DNA of 64,000 bases from Mesorhizobium sp. SARCC-RB16n (GCF_008520305.1 NZ_ML703258.1:176099-240098); one strand, 5' to 3'. Positions 9,256 to 19,126 are shown, counted from the first letter of the stretch. Translations and numbers: made by a program. Notes: a model not told the origin generated them from the letters alone.

Positions 9256-10410
9256 TCATGGGGCGTTCTCCCGGTTCGGCGCTCTTGAGGCAGGCGGTGC
9301 ACGAGGCTGGCACCACCGTTCGAACCTCTCGATGACGACCATGCGCCCGCCGCAGCAAGGGCAAGGCGGGCGGACGTCAGCCGGCTCTTCCGGAGTGTCG
9401 TCTTCGGGTGGCGGAGCGACGTCCAGCAGTTCGCGCGCGACTGCGAGGCTAGCCTTGCGGGCGGAGCTGGCGAGCAGCCCATAGTGACGGATGCGGTGGA
9501 ACCCACGCGGCAGGACATGGAGCAGGAAGCGGCGGATGAACTCGTCGGCTGCAAGCGTCATGGCGCGCTGGCGCTCGGCACCATCGCGGCGATAGTCCTT
9601 GTAGCGGAAGGTGACTCCAGCCTCGTCGAAGGCGATCAGGTAGGCGAGCACCGCTTGGGGTCCGGCGAAGGGCGGCTTGGCATAGACCACCCAGCGCTTG
9701 CTGTGAACACGCTTCAGATGACGCAGGAAGGCCCGACGACCGATCAGGTGCGCCGCCGATCCGAAGAAGGTAAGCCGACCGGCGTCGTGCAGCGCGTCCA
9801 GCCGGGTCAGGAACAGGCGGCGGAACAGCTTGCCCAATACTCTGACGGGGAGAAGGAAGGCCGGCCGCGACGATATCCAGCGTGACCCGTCCGGCGCGAT
9901 GCCGCCGCCCGGCACGATCATGTGGACATGGGGATGGTGGGTCATTGCCGAGCCCCATGTGTGGAGCACGGCGGTGATGCCGATGCGCGCGCCGAGGTGC
10001 TTGGGATCCGCCGCGATCGTCAGCATCGTCTCCGATGCCGCCTTGAACAGCAGTTCATAGACCAGCGCCTTGTTGTGGAACGCGATGACGGCGACCTCGG
10101 CAGGCAGCGTGAACACGACGTGGAAGTATCCGACTGGCAGCAGGTCGGCTTCGCGCTCGGCGAGCCATCTACGGGCGGCCGCGCCCTGACACCTGGGACA
10201 GTGCCGGTTGCGACAGCTGCTGTTGTAGGCGATCCGCCATTGGCCGCAGTCCTCACAGGCTTCGACATGACCACCCAACGCAGCGGTGCGGCAGTGTTCG
10301 ATCGCCGACATGACCTTGAGCTGCTGCAGGCTCAGATGCCCTGCATGGGTCGCCCGGTAGGCAGGCCCCGCAGCACGGAAGATATCGGCGACCTCCAGGT
10401 CCGCGCGCAC
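9256..10410 (-). CDS. IS91-like Y2 transposase with catalytic-region deletion
   Basis: The 384-residue product has an N-terminal zinc-binding domain (HCRTAALGGHVEACEDCG, then CRNRHCPRCQG near 70), the HUH motif HPHVHMIVPGG near residue 155, and a C-terminal CPCCGG zinc motif. Compared with copy 2 it lacks 13 residues (39 bases) after AVLAYL, at about 9640. That stretch in copy 2, YLSRYTHRVAISNSR, contains the paired tyrosines YxxxY used in rolling-circle cleavage; copy 1 keeps only the first. The deletion is flanked by CAGG repeats in the intact copy, so slippage is likely, and it keeps the frame. The protein is probably catalytically dead. The start is a GTG, three bases after the recombinase stop. 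Confidence 0.85.
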   Translation of the reverse strand: MRADLEVADIFRAAGPAYRATHAGHLSLQQLKVMSAIEHCRTAALGGHVEACEDCGQWRIAYNSSCRNRHCPRCQGAAARRWLAEREADLLPVGYFHVVFTLPAEVAVIAFHNKALVYELLFKAASETMLTIAADPKHLGARIGITAVLHTWGSAMTHHPHVHMIVPGGGIAPDGSRWISSRPAFLLPVRVLGKLFRRLFLTRLDALHDAGRLTFFGSAAHLIGRRAFLRHLKRVHSKRWVVYAKPPFAGPQAVLAYLIAFDEAGVTFRYKDYRRDGAERQRAMTLAADEFIRRFLLHVLPRGFHRIRHYGLLASSARKASLAVARELLDVAPPPEDDTPEEPADVRPPCPCCGGRMVVIERFERWCQPRAPPASRAPNRENAP

Positions 10411-10413
10411 CGT

Positions 10414-11319
10414 TCAGCCGGGAGGCGTCTTGCCTTCCATCAGCGCCATCAGCCGGTCGAGCGGCCCTGCGACCGCGTGGATCGTCCGGGTCGAGACCTT
10501 GGTGTAGAGCGCGGTGGTATCGAGCTTGCTGTGCCCGAGCAGCACCTGGATGGCACGGATGTCGACATCCTGCTCAAGTAGGTGGGTGGCGAAGCTGTGA
10601 CGCAGCGTGTGCGGACTGACGCGCTTGCGGATGCCGGCGACTTCGGCTGCTTCCTGGACCGCGCGATGCAGTTGCCGCGACGAGATCGGCGCCGTGCAGC
10701 CGCGCCCCGGGAACAGCCAGCCATGGGGGAGCATCACCCCCAGCCGCTTGCCTTCGTGCCACCACAGCCGCAGCAGTTCCAGTAGCTGCGGCGAGAGCAT
10801 GGCGTTGCGGTCCCTGCGTCCCTTGCCCTGTTCGACGCGGATCAGCATGCGTGTCGAGTCGATGTCGTCGACCTTGAGGTGCGCGACCTCGGACACGCGC
10901 AGGCCCGCGCCATAGGCGACACCGAGCGCGGCCTTGTACTTGATGCCTGGCGCTGCCTCGAGCAGCCGCGCCGCTTCCTCAACGCTCAGCACATCGGGCA
11001 GCTTGTGCGGATAGCGCATGATCACCAGCACACGTGCCAGATCCCGCCGCTTCAGCGTCACCAGGAACAGGAACCGCAACGCCGAGACCGCGCCGTTGAT
11101 GGTCGCAGGCCCAACGCCGTTCTCATGCTGATACAACTGGAAGCGACGGATGTCCTCGGGCGTCGCAGTATCGGGAGAGCGTCTGAGAAAGGCTGCGAAG
11201 CGTCGGATATGACGAACGTAGTCCTGCTGCGTATGTGCTCCCAGGTCCCGCATCAGCATGTCTTGCTGCATGCGCTGGCGAAGCGGTGTGATCGGAGCGT
11301 CGGTCGACAGGGTAGCCAT
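10414..11319 (-). CDS. Tyrosine recombinase of IS91-like element, copy 1
   Basis: A 301-residue phage-integrase-family recombinase. Residues 10-95 form the SAM-like core-binding domain. The catalytic domain shows Arg in GAGLRVSEV, the HTLRHSFATHLL box (HxxR), a conserved His in LLGHSKLDTT and the nucleophilic Tyr in ALYTKVS. All catalytic residues are present. It differs from the copy 2 protein at roughly 25 of 301 positions. In this element family the recombinase gene sits immediately upstream of the Y2 transposase, and its role in transposition is not well defined. Confidence 0.9.
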   Translation of the reverse strand: MATLSTDAPITPLRQRMQQDMLMRDLGAHTQQDYVRHIRRFAAFLRRSPDTATPEDIRRFQLYQHENGVGPATINGAVSALRFLFLVTLKRRDLARVLVIMRYPHKLPDVLSVEEAARLLEAAPGIKYKAALGVAYGAGLRVSEVAHLKVDDIDSTRMLIRVEQGKGRRDRNAMLSPQLLELLRLWWHEGKRLGVMLPHGWLFPGRGCTAPISSRQLHRAVQEAAEVAGIRKRVSPHTLRHSFATHLLEQDVDIRAIQVLLGHSKLDTTALYTKVSTRTIHAVAGPLDRLMALMEGKTPPG

Positions 11320-12745
11320 GGCAAGTTCCTCTCGTTGAAGGGAACTCCATGGTCGGATCGCGGGCTCTACCCGCTCAAGGCCTATGAATACCGCGCCATC
11401 TCAGAACCAGGCGACCCTCCCGCGAAGCCGGTTCGTGCATTGGGAAGGGTTTCGGGTGCCGTCAGGCGTACGAAAGCCTCTCATGCAGGAACCCGCGGGC
11501 TACAGTCGATGTCTATGGGGATTTCGATTTGCGGCTGATGTCGGCGATAGCGCGACCGTCGCCGGGAAGCGCCGGGATGGATGCGGACAGGCGGCTTCGT
11601 TGCGCCTCCGCGCGATGTTGTCGGCACGGTAAGCGGCTGAAGGCGGCCCCGTCGGCGTCGACGATCACCATGGACGCGTTTGGGTCCGTTACCGGAGGCT
11701 GAGGGCCTGCGGTTGAAGTCTCGACGACTATTCCATGCCGGGTCATAGAGCGGTCTCCCGGTTCGTCGCGGTAGCGTCCGGCGGTCCGCGTGGCTGCCTC
11801 CAGCGTTCGAGTACCTCGACGACGATCATGCGTCCGCCGCAGCACGGGCATGACGGGCGGAAGTCCTCCGGTTCGCCTGGTGTGTCGTCATCGGGTGGCG
11901 CAGCGACGCTCAGCAGTTCGCGGGCGAGCGCGAGGCTGGCCTTGCGGGCGGAGCCGGCGAGCAGGCCGTAGTGGCGGATGCGGTGAAAGCCTCGCGGCAA
12001 CACGTGGAGCAGGAAGCGGCGGATGAACTCGTCTGTGGCGAGCGTCATGACCTGCTGGCGGTCGGCGCCGTCGCGGCGGTAGTTCTTGTAGCGGAAGGTG
12101 ACGCCGCTCTCGTCGAAGGCGATCAGGCGGCTGTTCGATATCGCGACCCGGTGAGTATAACGCGACAGGTATGCGAGCACCGCCTCCGGTCCCGCGAACG
12201 GTGCCTTGGCATAGACCACCCAGCGCTTCTTCCGGACTGGCGACAGGTGCCGCAGGAAGGCTCGCCGCCCGGTGAGGTACGCCATTGATCCGAAGAAGCT
12301 GAGCCGTCCGGCGTCGTGCAGCGCCATCAATCGGGTGAGGAAGAGCCGGCGGAACAGCTTGCCGAGCACGCGCACCGGAAGCAGGAAGGCCGGCCGCGAC
12401 GAGACCCAGCGCTTCCCGCCGGGCGCGATGCCGCCCCCCGGTACGATCATGTGCACGTGCGGATGGTGAGTCATCGCAGAGCCCCAGGTGTGGAGCACGG
12501 CGGTGATGCCGATCCTGGCTCCAAGGTGCTTCGCATCGGCCGCAATGGTCAGCATCGTCTCCGACGCTGCCTTGAACAGCAGGTCGTAGGCGAGCGCCTT
12601 GTTGTGGAAGGCGATGTCGGCGACCTCGGCGGGCAGCGTGAACACGACATGGAAGTAGCCGACCGGCAGCAGGTCGGCCTGGCGCTCGGCCAACCATGTC
12701 CGCGCCGCTGCGCCTTGGCACTTCGGACAGTGCCGGTTGCGGCAG

Positions 12746-14375
12746 AAGCTATGGGGAGAGCGGCGTGGGCGTGAAATGGTGCCTCCGTTGTTCAATGAAA
12801 CGGATGGATATGCCCCATGAACCAAGTAAGTGACCTGAGCCGTTCCCTTGCTCCCTTTGATCAAAATGCCACTCTGACGGTGGTCGTTGAACTGAGCGAG
12901 GCCAGCTGGCTCGTAGCTGGGTTGATTCCCGGAATTGAGCGCCAACCCGTAAAGAAGCAGGGGCCGGATCCGATCGCGCTGCTGCGGCTGCTGGAGCGCT
13001 GGCGGTTGGAGGCAATGAAGGCAGGCAAGACGATTGGGCAGATTGCCCTCGCCTTTGAGGCGGGACGGGACGGCTTTTGGCTGGCGCGATGGCTGCAGGC
13101 TCGCGACATCGCAGTGCATGTCGTCCATTCGACGAGCGTCGCCGTGTCACGCGAGCATCGTCGAGCGAAGACCGATCGACTGGACACGGCGATGCTTATG
13201 CGTGTGTTCGTGGGATGGCTGCGTGGCGAGCGCGGACACTGCCGGATGGTCGCTATCCCAACGCTCGAGCAAGAGGATGCCAAGCGTCCGAGCCGTGAAC
13301 GGGAAGGCCTGGTCGGCGAGCGCACTCGGATCATCAACCGAATGAAGGCCACTTTGGCCCGGCTCGGCATCCGCGGGTTCAAACCGGCGTTGCGCAAGGC
13401 GCCGCAACGGCTCGCCGCTTTACGCACACCTGAGGATGTGCCGATTCCACCGAACACGCTTGACGAGATCCGACGTGACATGGATCGGCTCGCTGTAGTG
13501 CGCGAACAGATCAATGCGATCGAAATGGCCCGCCTCGCGCGCCTGGAAAAAGCGCCGGCGGCAGGGCCACACGCTATGGTGCGCCTGTTGGCCCGCATCG
13601 TCGGCGTGGGAATGGAAACTGCAGACATGTTGGTTCAGGAGGTGTTGTCCCGAAACCTTCGAGACCGGCGAGCCGTGGCCCGTTACGTTGGCCTCACGGG
13701 TTCGCCCGACGAGAGTGGCAAGAAACGACGGGAGAGAGGATTGGCCAAGGCGGGCAATGCCCGCGCGCGTCGCGGGCTGATCCAACTTGCCTGGCGGTTC
13801 TTGAGATTCCAGAGCGACAGCGCGCTTGCGCAATGGTACCGATCGCGGACTGGTGGCCCGAAGGGTGCGCGCAAGACAACAATGATCGTCGCACTCGCCC
13901 GCAAGCTGCTCATCGCGCTTTGGCGCATGGTCACCATCGGCGAAATCCCGGCGGGCGTCGCGCTGCGGCAGACGATCTGAATACGCGACATGGTCGTCGT
14001 GCGACGGATCGACTGTCGCGACGAGTCGACGCGTAGCGATTCGAGGTGGCGGTGACCCGAACAACTCCATGGCTCCAATGCCGTCGGCAGAATGGGCCCG
14101 CCGCCTCGGAGCCTTGCTGCCGAAGCCATTGACTGCTTCATGGTCGGGATCCCCTGCGGATCCAACCGAATACAAGGTCGCGGCGCGATGCTTTGCGCCC
14201 CACGGCAGGCTCCCCTCGAATTGCTCGTCCTGTTCCTGATCCGGGTTCACGCCCGCCTCACTCTCGTGGTCGACCGCCCCGCTTTTTGGCCCAGGCGCCG
14301 GCTGTCGAGAAACTCAAGGAAAAGATTGCTGAGAGCCGCACTAAGGACTTGACAGAAAAATCCCCATACAAGGAG
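12746..14375 (+). mobile_element. IS110-family element inserted in IS91-like transposase
   Basis: Boundaries come from alignment of the interrupted transposase with copy 1. The insert holds one transposase gene, about 70 bases before it and about 395 bases after it. No terminal inverted repeats or target duplication were seen, which fits IS110 elements. The long 3' flank could hold the structured noncoding RNA that IS110-family recombinases use. Confidence 0.7.
12817..13980 (+). CDS. IS110-family transposase
   Basis: 387 residues. The N-terminal RuvC-like half has VVVELSEASW at about residue 23, AFEAGRDGFWLARWL near 80, and HRRAKTDRLDTAML near 118. The C-terminal transposase_20 domain has LLARIVGVGMETADMLVQEV near 250, YVGLTGSPDESG near 290 and the G-N-ARARRGLIQ segment with the conserved Ser/Gly environment near 313. 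The first acidic residue is Glu rather than the usual Asp, which I believe is normal in this subgroup. The frame is complete and appears functional. It lies on the strand opposite to the gene it interrupts. Confidence 0.92.
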   Translation: MNQVSDLSRSLAPFDQNATLTVVVELSEASWLVAGLIPGIERQPVKKQGPDPIALLRLLERWRLEAMKAGKTIGQIALAFEAGRDGFWLARWLQARDIAVHVVHSTSVAVSREHRRAKTDRLDTAMLMRVFVGWLRGERGHCRMVAIPTLEQEDAKRPSREREGLVGERTRIINRMKATLARLGIRGFKPALRKAPQRLAALRTPEDVPIPPNTLDEIRRDMDRLAVVREQINAIEMARLARLEKAPAAGPHAMVRLLARIVGVGMETADMLVQEVLSRNLRDRRAVARYVGLTGSPDESGKKRRERGLAKAGNARARRGLIQLAWRFLRFQSDSALAQWYRSRTGGPKGARKTTMIVALARKLLIALWRMVTIGEIPAGVALRQTI

Positions 14376-14566
14376 TTGTAGGCGATCCGCCATTGGCCGC
14401 AGTCCTCGCAGGCCTCGACGTGACCGCCAAGGGCCGCGGTGCGGCAGTGCTCGATCGCCGACATGACCTTGATCTGGCCAAGGCTCAGATGACCTGCATG
14501 GGCGGCCCGGTAGGGTGGCCCAGCAGCACGGAAGATGTCGGCGACCTCGATCGAGGTGCGCACGGC

Positions 14567-15472
14567 TCAACCGGGCGGCGTCTTGCCTTCCATCAGCGCC
14601 ATCAACCGATCGAGCGGCCCGGCGACCGCATGGATCGTCCGGGTCGAGACCTTGGTGTAGAGCGCGGTCGTATCGAGCTTGCTGTGCCCGAGCAGCACCT
14701 GGATGACGCGGATGTCGACATCCTGTTCGAGTAAGTGGGTGGCGAAGCTGTGACGCAGAGTGTGCGGACTGACGCGCTTGCGGATGCCGGCGACTTCGGC
14801 CGCCTCCTGGACGGCGCGGTGCAGTTGCCGCGACGAGATCGGCGCCGTGCAACTGCGGCCCGGGAACAGCCAGCCATGCGGAAGCATCACCCCGCGCCGC
14901 CTGCCTTCGCGCCACCACAGCCGCAGGAGTTCCAGAAGCTGCGGCGAGAGCATCGCGTTGCGGTCCCTGCGGCCCTTGCCCTGCTCGACGCGGAGCAGCA
15001 TGCGCGTGCTATCGACATCGTCGACCTTGAGATGCGCGACCTCGGACACGCGCAGGCCCGCGCCATAGGCGACGCCGAGCGCGGCCTTGTACTTGATGCC
15101 AGGTGCGGCTTCGAGCAGCCGCGCCGCTTCCTCCACGCTCAGCACGTCGGGAAGCTTGCGCTGATACCGCATGACCACCAGCGCACGCGCCAGATCCCGC
15201 CGCTTCAGCGTCACCAGGAACAGGAACCGCAACGCCGAGACCGCGCCGTTGATCGTCGCAGGTCCGGCGCCACTCTCATGCTGATGAAGCTGGAAGCGGC
15301 GGATGTCCTCAGACGACGCCGCATCGGGCGAGCGGCCGAGGAACGCGGCGAAGCGCCGGACGTGACGAACGTAATCCTGCTGGGTATGCGAGCCCAGGCC
15401 CCGCATCAGCATGTCGTGCTGCATGCGCTGGCGAAGCGGGCTAATAGGTGCATCGGTCGATGGGGTAGCCAT
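14567..15472 (-). CDS. Tyrosine recombinase of IS91-like element, copy 2
   Basis: A 301-residue paralogue of the recombinase at 10414-11319, with the same catalytic set (Arg in GLRVSEV, HTLRHSF, LGHSKLDTT, Tyr in ALYTKVS). The C-terminal 100 residues are almost identical between the copies, while changes cluster in the N-terminal DNA-binding part (residues 4-104). It lies immediately upstream of the disrupted transposase. Confidence 0.9.
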   Translation of the reverse strand: MATPSTDAPISPLRQRMQHDMLMRGLGSHTQQDYVRHVRRFAAFLGRSPDAASSEDIRRFQLHQHESGAGPATINGAVSALRFLFLVTLKRRDLARALVVMRYQRKLPDVLSVEEAARLLEAAPGIKYKAALGVAYGAGLRVSEVAHLKVDDVDSTRMLLRVEQGKGRRDRNAMLSPQLLELLRLWWREGRRRGVMLPHGWLFPGRSCTAPISSRQLHRAVQEAAEVAGIRKRVSPHTLRHSFATHLLEQDVDIRVIQVLLGHSKLDTTALYTKVSTRTIHAVAGPLDRLMALMEGKTPPG

Positions 15473-15593
15473 GGCGAGTTCCTCTCGTTGAAGGGAACTC
15501 CATCGTCAGATCGACGCCTCTACCCGCTCAAGGCCTATGACATGCACGCCATCTCAGAAGGAGGCGGCCCTCCCGCGCAGCGGGTTCGTGCAT

Positions 15594-16039
15594 GAGGCGC
15601 AAAGCTGCCAATCGGTTGATAGGTGCGGTCAGCGAGCGGCTGGATCAGCTTCTTGAATCAATTTGGGCGAAGCGCTTCGTAACCCATTGAACAAGATTAT
15701 GTTAGTCGCTGAGGGTGTGAGTCTTTCAAACAAATTCAATCCCGGATTGTTAGCCAATTCCTATCCTCGTATGGTCTGGCGAACCTTGGGACCAGGAGAA
15801 GAGGTAGTCTTCAATGCGAGGCGTGTCTCTAGCTTATCCCGCAAAAAGAGTCGAAAATGCCTGTTGCCGCGGATATGAGCTCGGCTGGTTTTGGGCCCGC
15901 TACCTGTCGGCTGCTTCGGGTTGGTCGACCGCCAAGGCGGACATTGCGTTCATTCGGCCTTGGTCGGTAGCCATCTGCCGCCGAACGGCAACCCCGGACC
16001 GCACATGTTTGAGGAATGATCCGCGAAACGTCCGCAGTG
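15594..16039. other. Intergenic stretch between IS91 copy 2 and the ATPase operon
   Basis: No convincing gene. It begins with the 14-base repeat (15597-15610) also found at 7866 and 22729. The short frames here have no family resemblance. No strong terminator was seen. Confidence 0.4.
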
Positions 16040-19000
16040 TTACGCCAGCTTGGCCTCGGGCTCGACCAGAAGGCGACGTGCCGCCGGATTGTGCCGCGGC
16101 GGCTCGACCCGGACGCCGTCCTTCGACGCCCCGACCAGCTCAACGACAGTGCAGGGTAGCCCGGCAGCATCGAACTTGCGCGCGATGAATTCGCCTTCGT
16201 CGCGCTTATGGCTCGACATCAGCAACTGGTAGCCCTCAAGCTCGACAAGATTGCGCATCACATCGACAAAGGCAGCTGCGTGGATAATGTCATTGTGTTG
16301 TAGCGGGTCGTCAAGCAGCAATGCGCGCCACCGCGACCAGCGATAGGCAGTACTTGCTGCGCAGAGAATGCTGAAGCCGTTCGCAGCCATTTGTCCCTCG
16401 CTCAATACAAGCTGCGGTGGCAAAGCGGTCTTGTATTGGGCATCCTCGATCGGATCCGCATAGCGTAGCTGCATCGCGAGTGACGTGCGCTCGACGGTAT
16501 GTTCGGCATTAAACTGCACGGTCTCACCAGGGGTGCTTAGCAGTGCACAATTGAACGCATCTATCAGATCGTTGAGCGGCAACAAAAACTGGGTCGAGAA
16601 GCTCTCGGCCTCTGCCTTAAGCTGTTCGCCATAAGCCACCAGCGCATCACGGGTGGCAGTTGTGAGCTGCAGCGCCCCACGCGCCGCCTGCAGCTGCTGC
16701 TGTAGTTCTTGTTCCCGGAAGACGGGATTGTCTGCGGCCCCTGGTCCGCCTTGATCGTTCATCAGAGAGCGCAAAGTATGCAGCTCGCCCTGGGCAAGCC
16801 AGGCTTCATAGCCACGTGACAGTGCATTAGCTTCCTCGAAATGCGCAGCAAGGGCCAACGCTCGAACGCCGAGCGCGGCTTCCCGAATATCGATTGCCTG
16901 CGCCCCGGGCTCGCCGCCCATCCCTGCCTGCTGCCACGCGGTGACCGCCGCCGAGCGGACGCCCTCGGCGTCGCGAATTCCCGCGGCGATACGGTCGCGC
17001 TCGGCCTGGGCAGCGGTCAGCCGCTCGCGTGCCGCCGTTTCGGCATTGCCGGCGACAGCACGCTTTACAGTCAAATCCTCCAAGGTCGCGCGCGCCGCAT
17101 CGAGTAGCTCGCTCTGCGTGTCGACGGCGGCGTCAGCGGTCTCGACGCTCCACGGCCGGGCGTAGATGGCAAGGCTGTCCTCAATTGCACGCAACGCTGT
17201 CTCGCACCGCGCGCGTCGCTGCGTCGCGGCCGCCAGACGCTCGTCGAGCGACGCCAGCGTTGCGGTCAGTGCATCAACGCGCGCTTGCGCGGTGCTTACA
17301 TCGGTGGGGCTACCGCCCACATCACGGATATGCGCCGCGCGAATTCGCGCCGCTTGGGCCAGTCGGTCTGCAATCAGTGACACGAAGTCGCTATCGGCGC
17401 TCACACCTAGGGCTTCGGCGATACCACTACGTTCGGCCGCAGCGGCTGCCTCGGCAGCCTCGGCAGCACTGGTCGCAGCCGCCGCCGCGAAGATCGCGGC
17501 TTGCGCTTGGGCCAGCACCTGGCTCGCCGCCGTCGCGCGATCGCGCAGCCCGTCAAGCTCGCGCACTTGGTCGGCAAGTTCGACATCCTGAACGGCGAGC
17601 GCATTGTGCGCGCGCGTCTGGAGTTCGCCCGGCAGAAACTTGCTCGTGCAGACCGGGCAATTGGTATCGTCGTGCCCGATATGCGCGGCGAGGCCGGACA
17701 AGAGTTCAGCGATCAGAGACGCGTCGCGCCGCCGTGCCGCAAGCTTGGCCTCGGCCGCGCCTTCGGCGTTGCGCGCTTCTTGGGCGGCGCGCTCAAATTC
17801 CGGCAACTGACCGCGCGCGCGGTCTGCAGCCGCACCGAACGCGGTGGCGGCAGAGCGCCCATCGCGTGCGGCGATATCCTGCGCCTGCAACGCCGCGACA
17901 CGCGAGGACCAGAGCTGGAGCGTTGCCTGCTCGTTGTCCAACCGGCTGAGCGTCACTTGTGCCTCATGCGCGCGGGCAAGGTCACCCTGCGCCGTGGCGA
18001 CGTCCTGGCGGCAAGCGTCGCGTTCGGCTTGGAGCGCCGCCTCGGACGCTTGGGCGTTTTGTCGCTCGGCATAGAGCATCGCAAATTCGGCGATCGCAGC
18101 TCGTACCCGGATCTGCTCGCCACGGTCGGATTCGGCGCGGGCGACAGACTGAGCCTGCATGGCCGCAGCCTGTTCTGCAGCACTCGCTGCAAGCATCGCT
18201 GCGCTCAGCTGGCTGGTCGCCGTTGTGACGGCTTCACTGGTGGCCGCTGCGCGCGCGCCGTCGTTATCCGTCAGTGCCGATGCCTCGCTGAAGCGCGCGA
18301 GAATACCGCGCAAGCCGTCGAGCGCGGAGCGGTCCTGCGCGACCTGCCGTTGTTCTGTCGCAACCGCTAGGCGGACGCGCGACAGCCGCTCGGCAAAGCC
18401 TTGGGCCTGGTGATCGCTCGCCGGTAGCCCACGTTCGACAATCGCAAGGCGTGCATCGAGCGTCGCCTCTGACTCAGCACCTGCCGCCGAGCCGCGGGTG
18501 CGGAGCTCGGTCAGCCTTGCGACATGTCCCTGCCATTCCTCCAGCGCCTGTGCCGCGATATCGACCGCCGCCTGTTCGCGCTCGGCGCGCCGCCGAAAGG
18601 CAAGCGTGGTGCTCCGGCCCCGCAAGGCGGTCCGGATCGATTCTAACCGGTCGATGCCGCTCGGCCCCTTTAGCGCCTGCCATTGGTCGGTATGGTCACG
18701 ACTTGTGAAGCGTTGCTGTGAGGCTTGTCCAAGAAAATGGGTGAAGCCGAGGTAGGCGGCGATGTCCTTAATCTCGGTCCACTGGGGACTCTTGAGCAAG
18801 CCGAACAGCGCGGCCGCGGCGGGTTTTTCGCGCAACGCGCGGGTCAAAGGCTCGCCCTCCGAAAAGGTCAAGCTTACCCGGTGCGTACCCGGCTTCGCAT
18901 CTCGCCGCGTAAGGTAATCGCTCTCCTTGAATCGGCCGACATAATCCTGGAAGCGCCGAATCCTCCCTGTCAGGCACCATTCGATCCCGTCGAAGAAGTT

Positions 19001-19126
19001 GCTCTTGCCAAGTCCATTGGTCCCGACGAGCAAGGTGAGCCCCGGACCCGGCGGCACTGGCAGCGTGAACGTGCCAAACGTCCTGAAGTTATGAAGATGA
19101 ACCTGGCGAAGGAAGGTGTAGCTCAT
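16040..19126 (-). CDS. Rad50/SMC-like ABC ATPase, candidate ABC-3C ATPase component
   Basis: 1028 residues from the ATG at 19126. The N-terminus has HLHNFRTFGTF and the P-loop LVGTNGLGKSNFF near residue 32. A long Ala/Glu/Arg-rich coiled coil (about 190-830) is broken near residue 485 by DDTNCPVCTSKF, a CxxC of the zinc-hook type seen in Rad50/SbcC. The C-terminal head has the signature LSEGQMAANGF and Walker B LLLDDPLQHND near 955. The architecture is that of a DNA-end-sensing ATPase. It is the last gene of a coupled three-gene operon and overlaps the middle gene by four bases. Partnering with a small middle protein and a large enzymatic protein suggests an ABC-three-component conflict system. 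Confidence 0.85.
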   Translation of the reverse strand: MSYTFLRQVHLHNFRTFGTFTLPVPPGPGLTLLVGTNGLGKSNFFDGIEWCLTGRIRRFQDYVGRFKESDYLTRRDAKPGTHRVSLTFSEGEPLTRALREKPAAAALFGLLKSPQWTEIKDIAAYLGFTHFLGQASQQRFTSRDHTDQWQALKGPSGIDRLESIRTALRGRSTTLAFRRRAEREQAAVDIAAQALEEWQGHVARLTELRTRGSAAGAESEATLDARLAIVERGLPASDHQAQGFAERLSRVRLAVATEQRQVAQDRSALDGLRGILARFSEASALTDNDGARAAATSEAVTTATSQLSAAMLAASAAEQAAAMQAQSVARAESDRGEQIRVRAAIAEFAMLYAERQNAQASEAALQAERDACRQDVATAQGDLARAHEAQVTLSRLDNEQATLQLWSSRVAALQAQDIAARDGRSAATAFGAAADRARGQLPEFERAAQEARNAEGAAEAKLAARRRDASLIAELLSGLAAHIGHDDTNCPVCTSKFLPGELQTRAHNALAVQDVELADQVRELDGLRDRATAASQVLAQAQAAIFAAAAATSAAEAAEAAAAAERSGIAEALGVSADSDFVSLIADRLAQAARIRAAHIRDVGGSPTDVSTAQARVDALTATLASLDERLAAATQRRARCETALRAIEDSLAIYARPWSVETADAAVDTQSELLDAARATLEDLTVKRAVAGNAETAARERLTAAQAERDRIAAGIRDAEGVRSAAVTAWQQAGMGGEPGAQAIDIREAALGVRALALAAHFEEANALSRGYEAWLAQGELHTLRSLMNDQGGPGAADNPVFREQELQQQLQAARGALQLTTATRDALVAYGEQLKAEAESFSTQFLLPLNDLIDAFNCALLSTPGETVQFNAEHTVERTSLAMQLRYADPIEDAQYKTALPPQLVLSEGQMAANGFSILCAASTAYRWSRWRALLLDDPLQHNDIIHAAAFVDVMRNLVELEGYQLLMSSHKRDEGEFIARKFDAAGLPCTVVELVGASKDGVRVEPPRHNPAARRLLVEPEAKLA

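Larger units (their letters stand above)
8960..11440 (-). mobile_element. IS91-family-like element, copy 1 (tandem)
   Basis: The element encodes a tyrosine recombinase followed by a Y2 transposase. Ends were set by comparison with copy 2: both begin at the transposase side with AAGGGTTTCGGGTGCCGTCA (8960 and 11445) and finish at the recombinase side with GGTTCGTGCAT (to 11440 and to 15593). No terminal inverted repeats are seen, as is usual for IS91-like rolling-circle elements. Copies 1 and 2 lie head to tail with only four bases between them. Confidence 0.75.
11743..14563 (-). pseudogene. IS91-like Y2 transposase, disrupted by IS110 insertion
   Basis: The first 64 or so codons (14563 down to 14376) match the N-terminus of the copy 1 transposase through WRIAYNS. 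The remainder (12745 down to 11743) resumes at CRNRHCPKCQG and contains the HUH motif HPHVHMIVPGG, the intact YLSRYTHR tyrosine pair and the C-terminal CPCCGG motif. About six bases of the ancestral sequence are missing at the junction. Apart from the insertion this copy keeps every catalytic residue, including those copy 1 lost, so it documents the ancestral sequence. Confidence 0.85.
11445..15593 (-). mobile_element. IS91-family-like element, copy 2, interrupted by IS110 element
   Basis: Same gene content and ends as copy 1. The transposase gene is cut in two by a 1.6-kb insertion (12746-14375) carrying an IS110-family transposase. The recombinase gene at the right is intact. Several percent divergence from copy 1 argues against a recent tandem duplication and for two separate arrivals or an old duplication. 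Confidence 0.75.
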
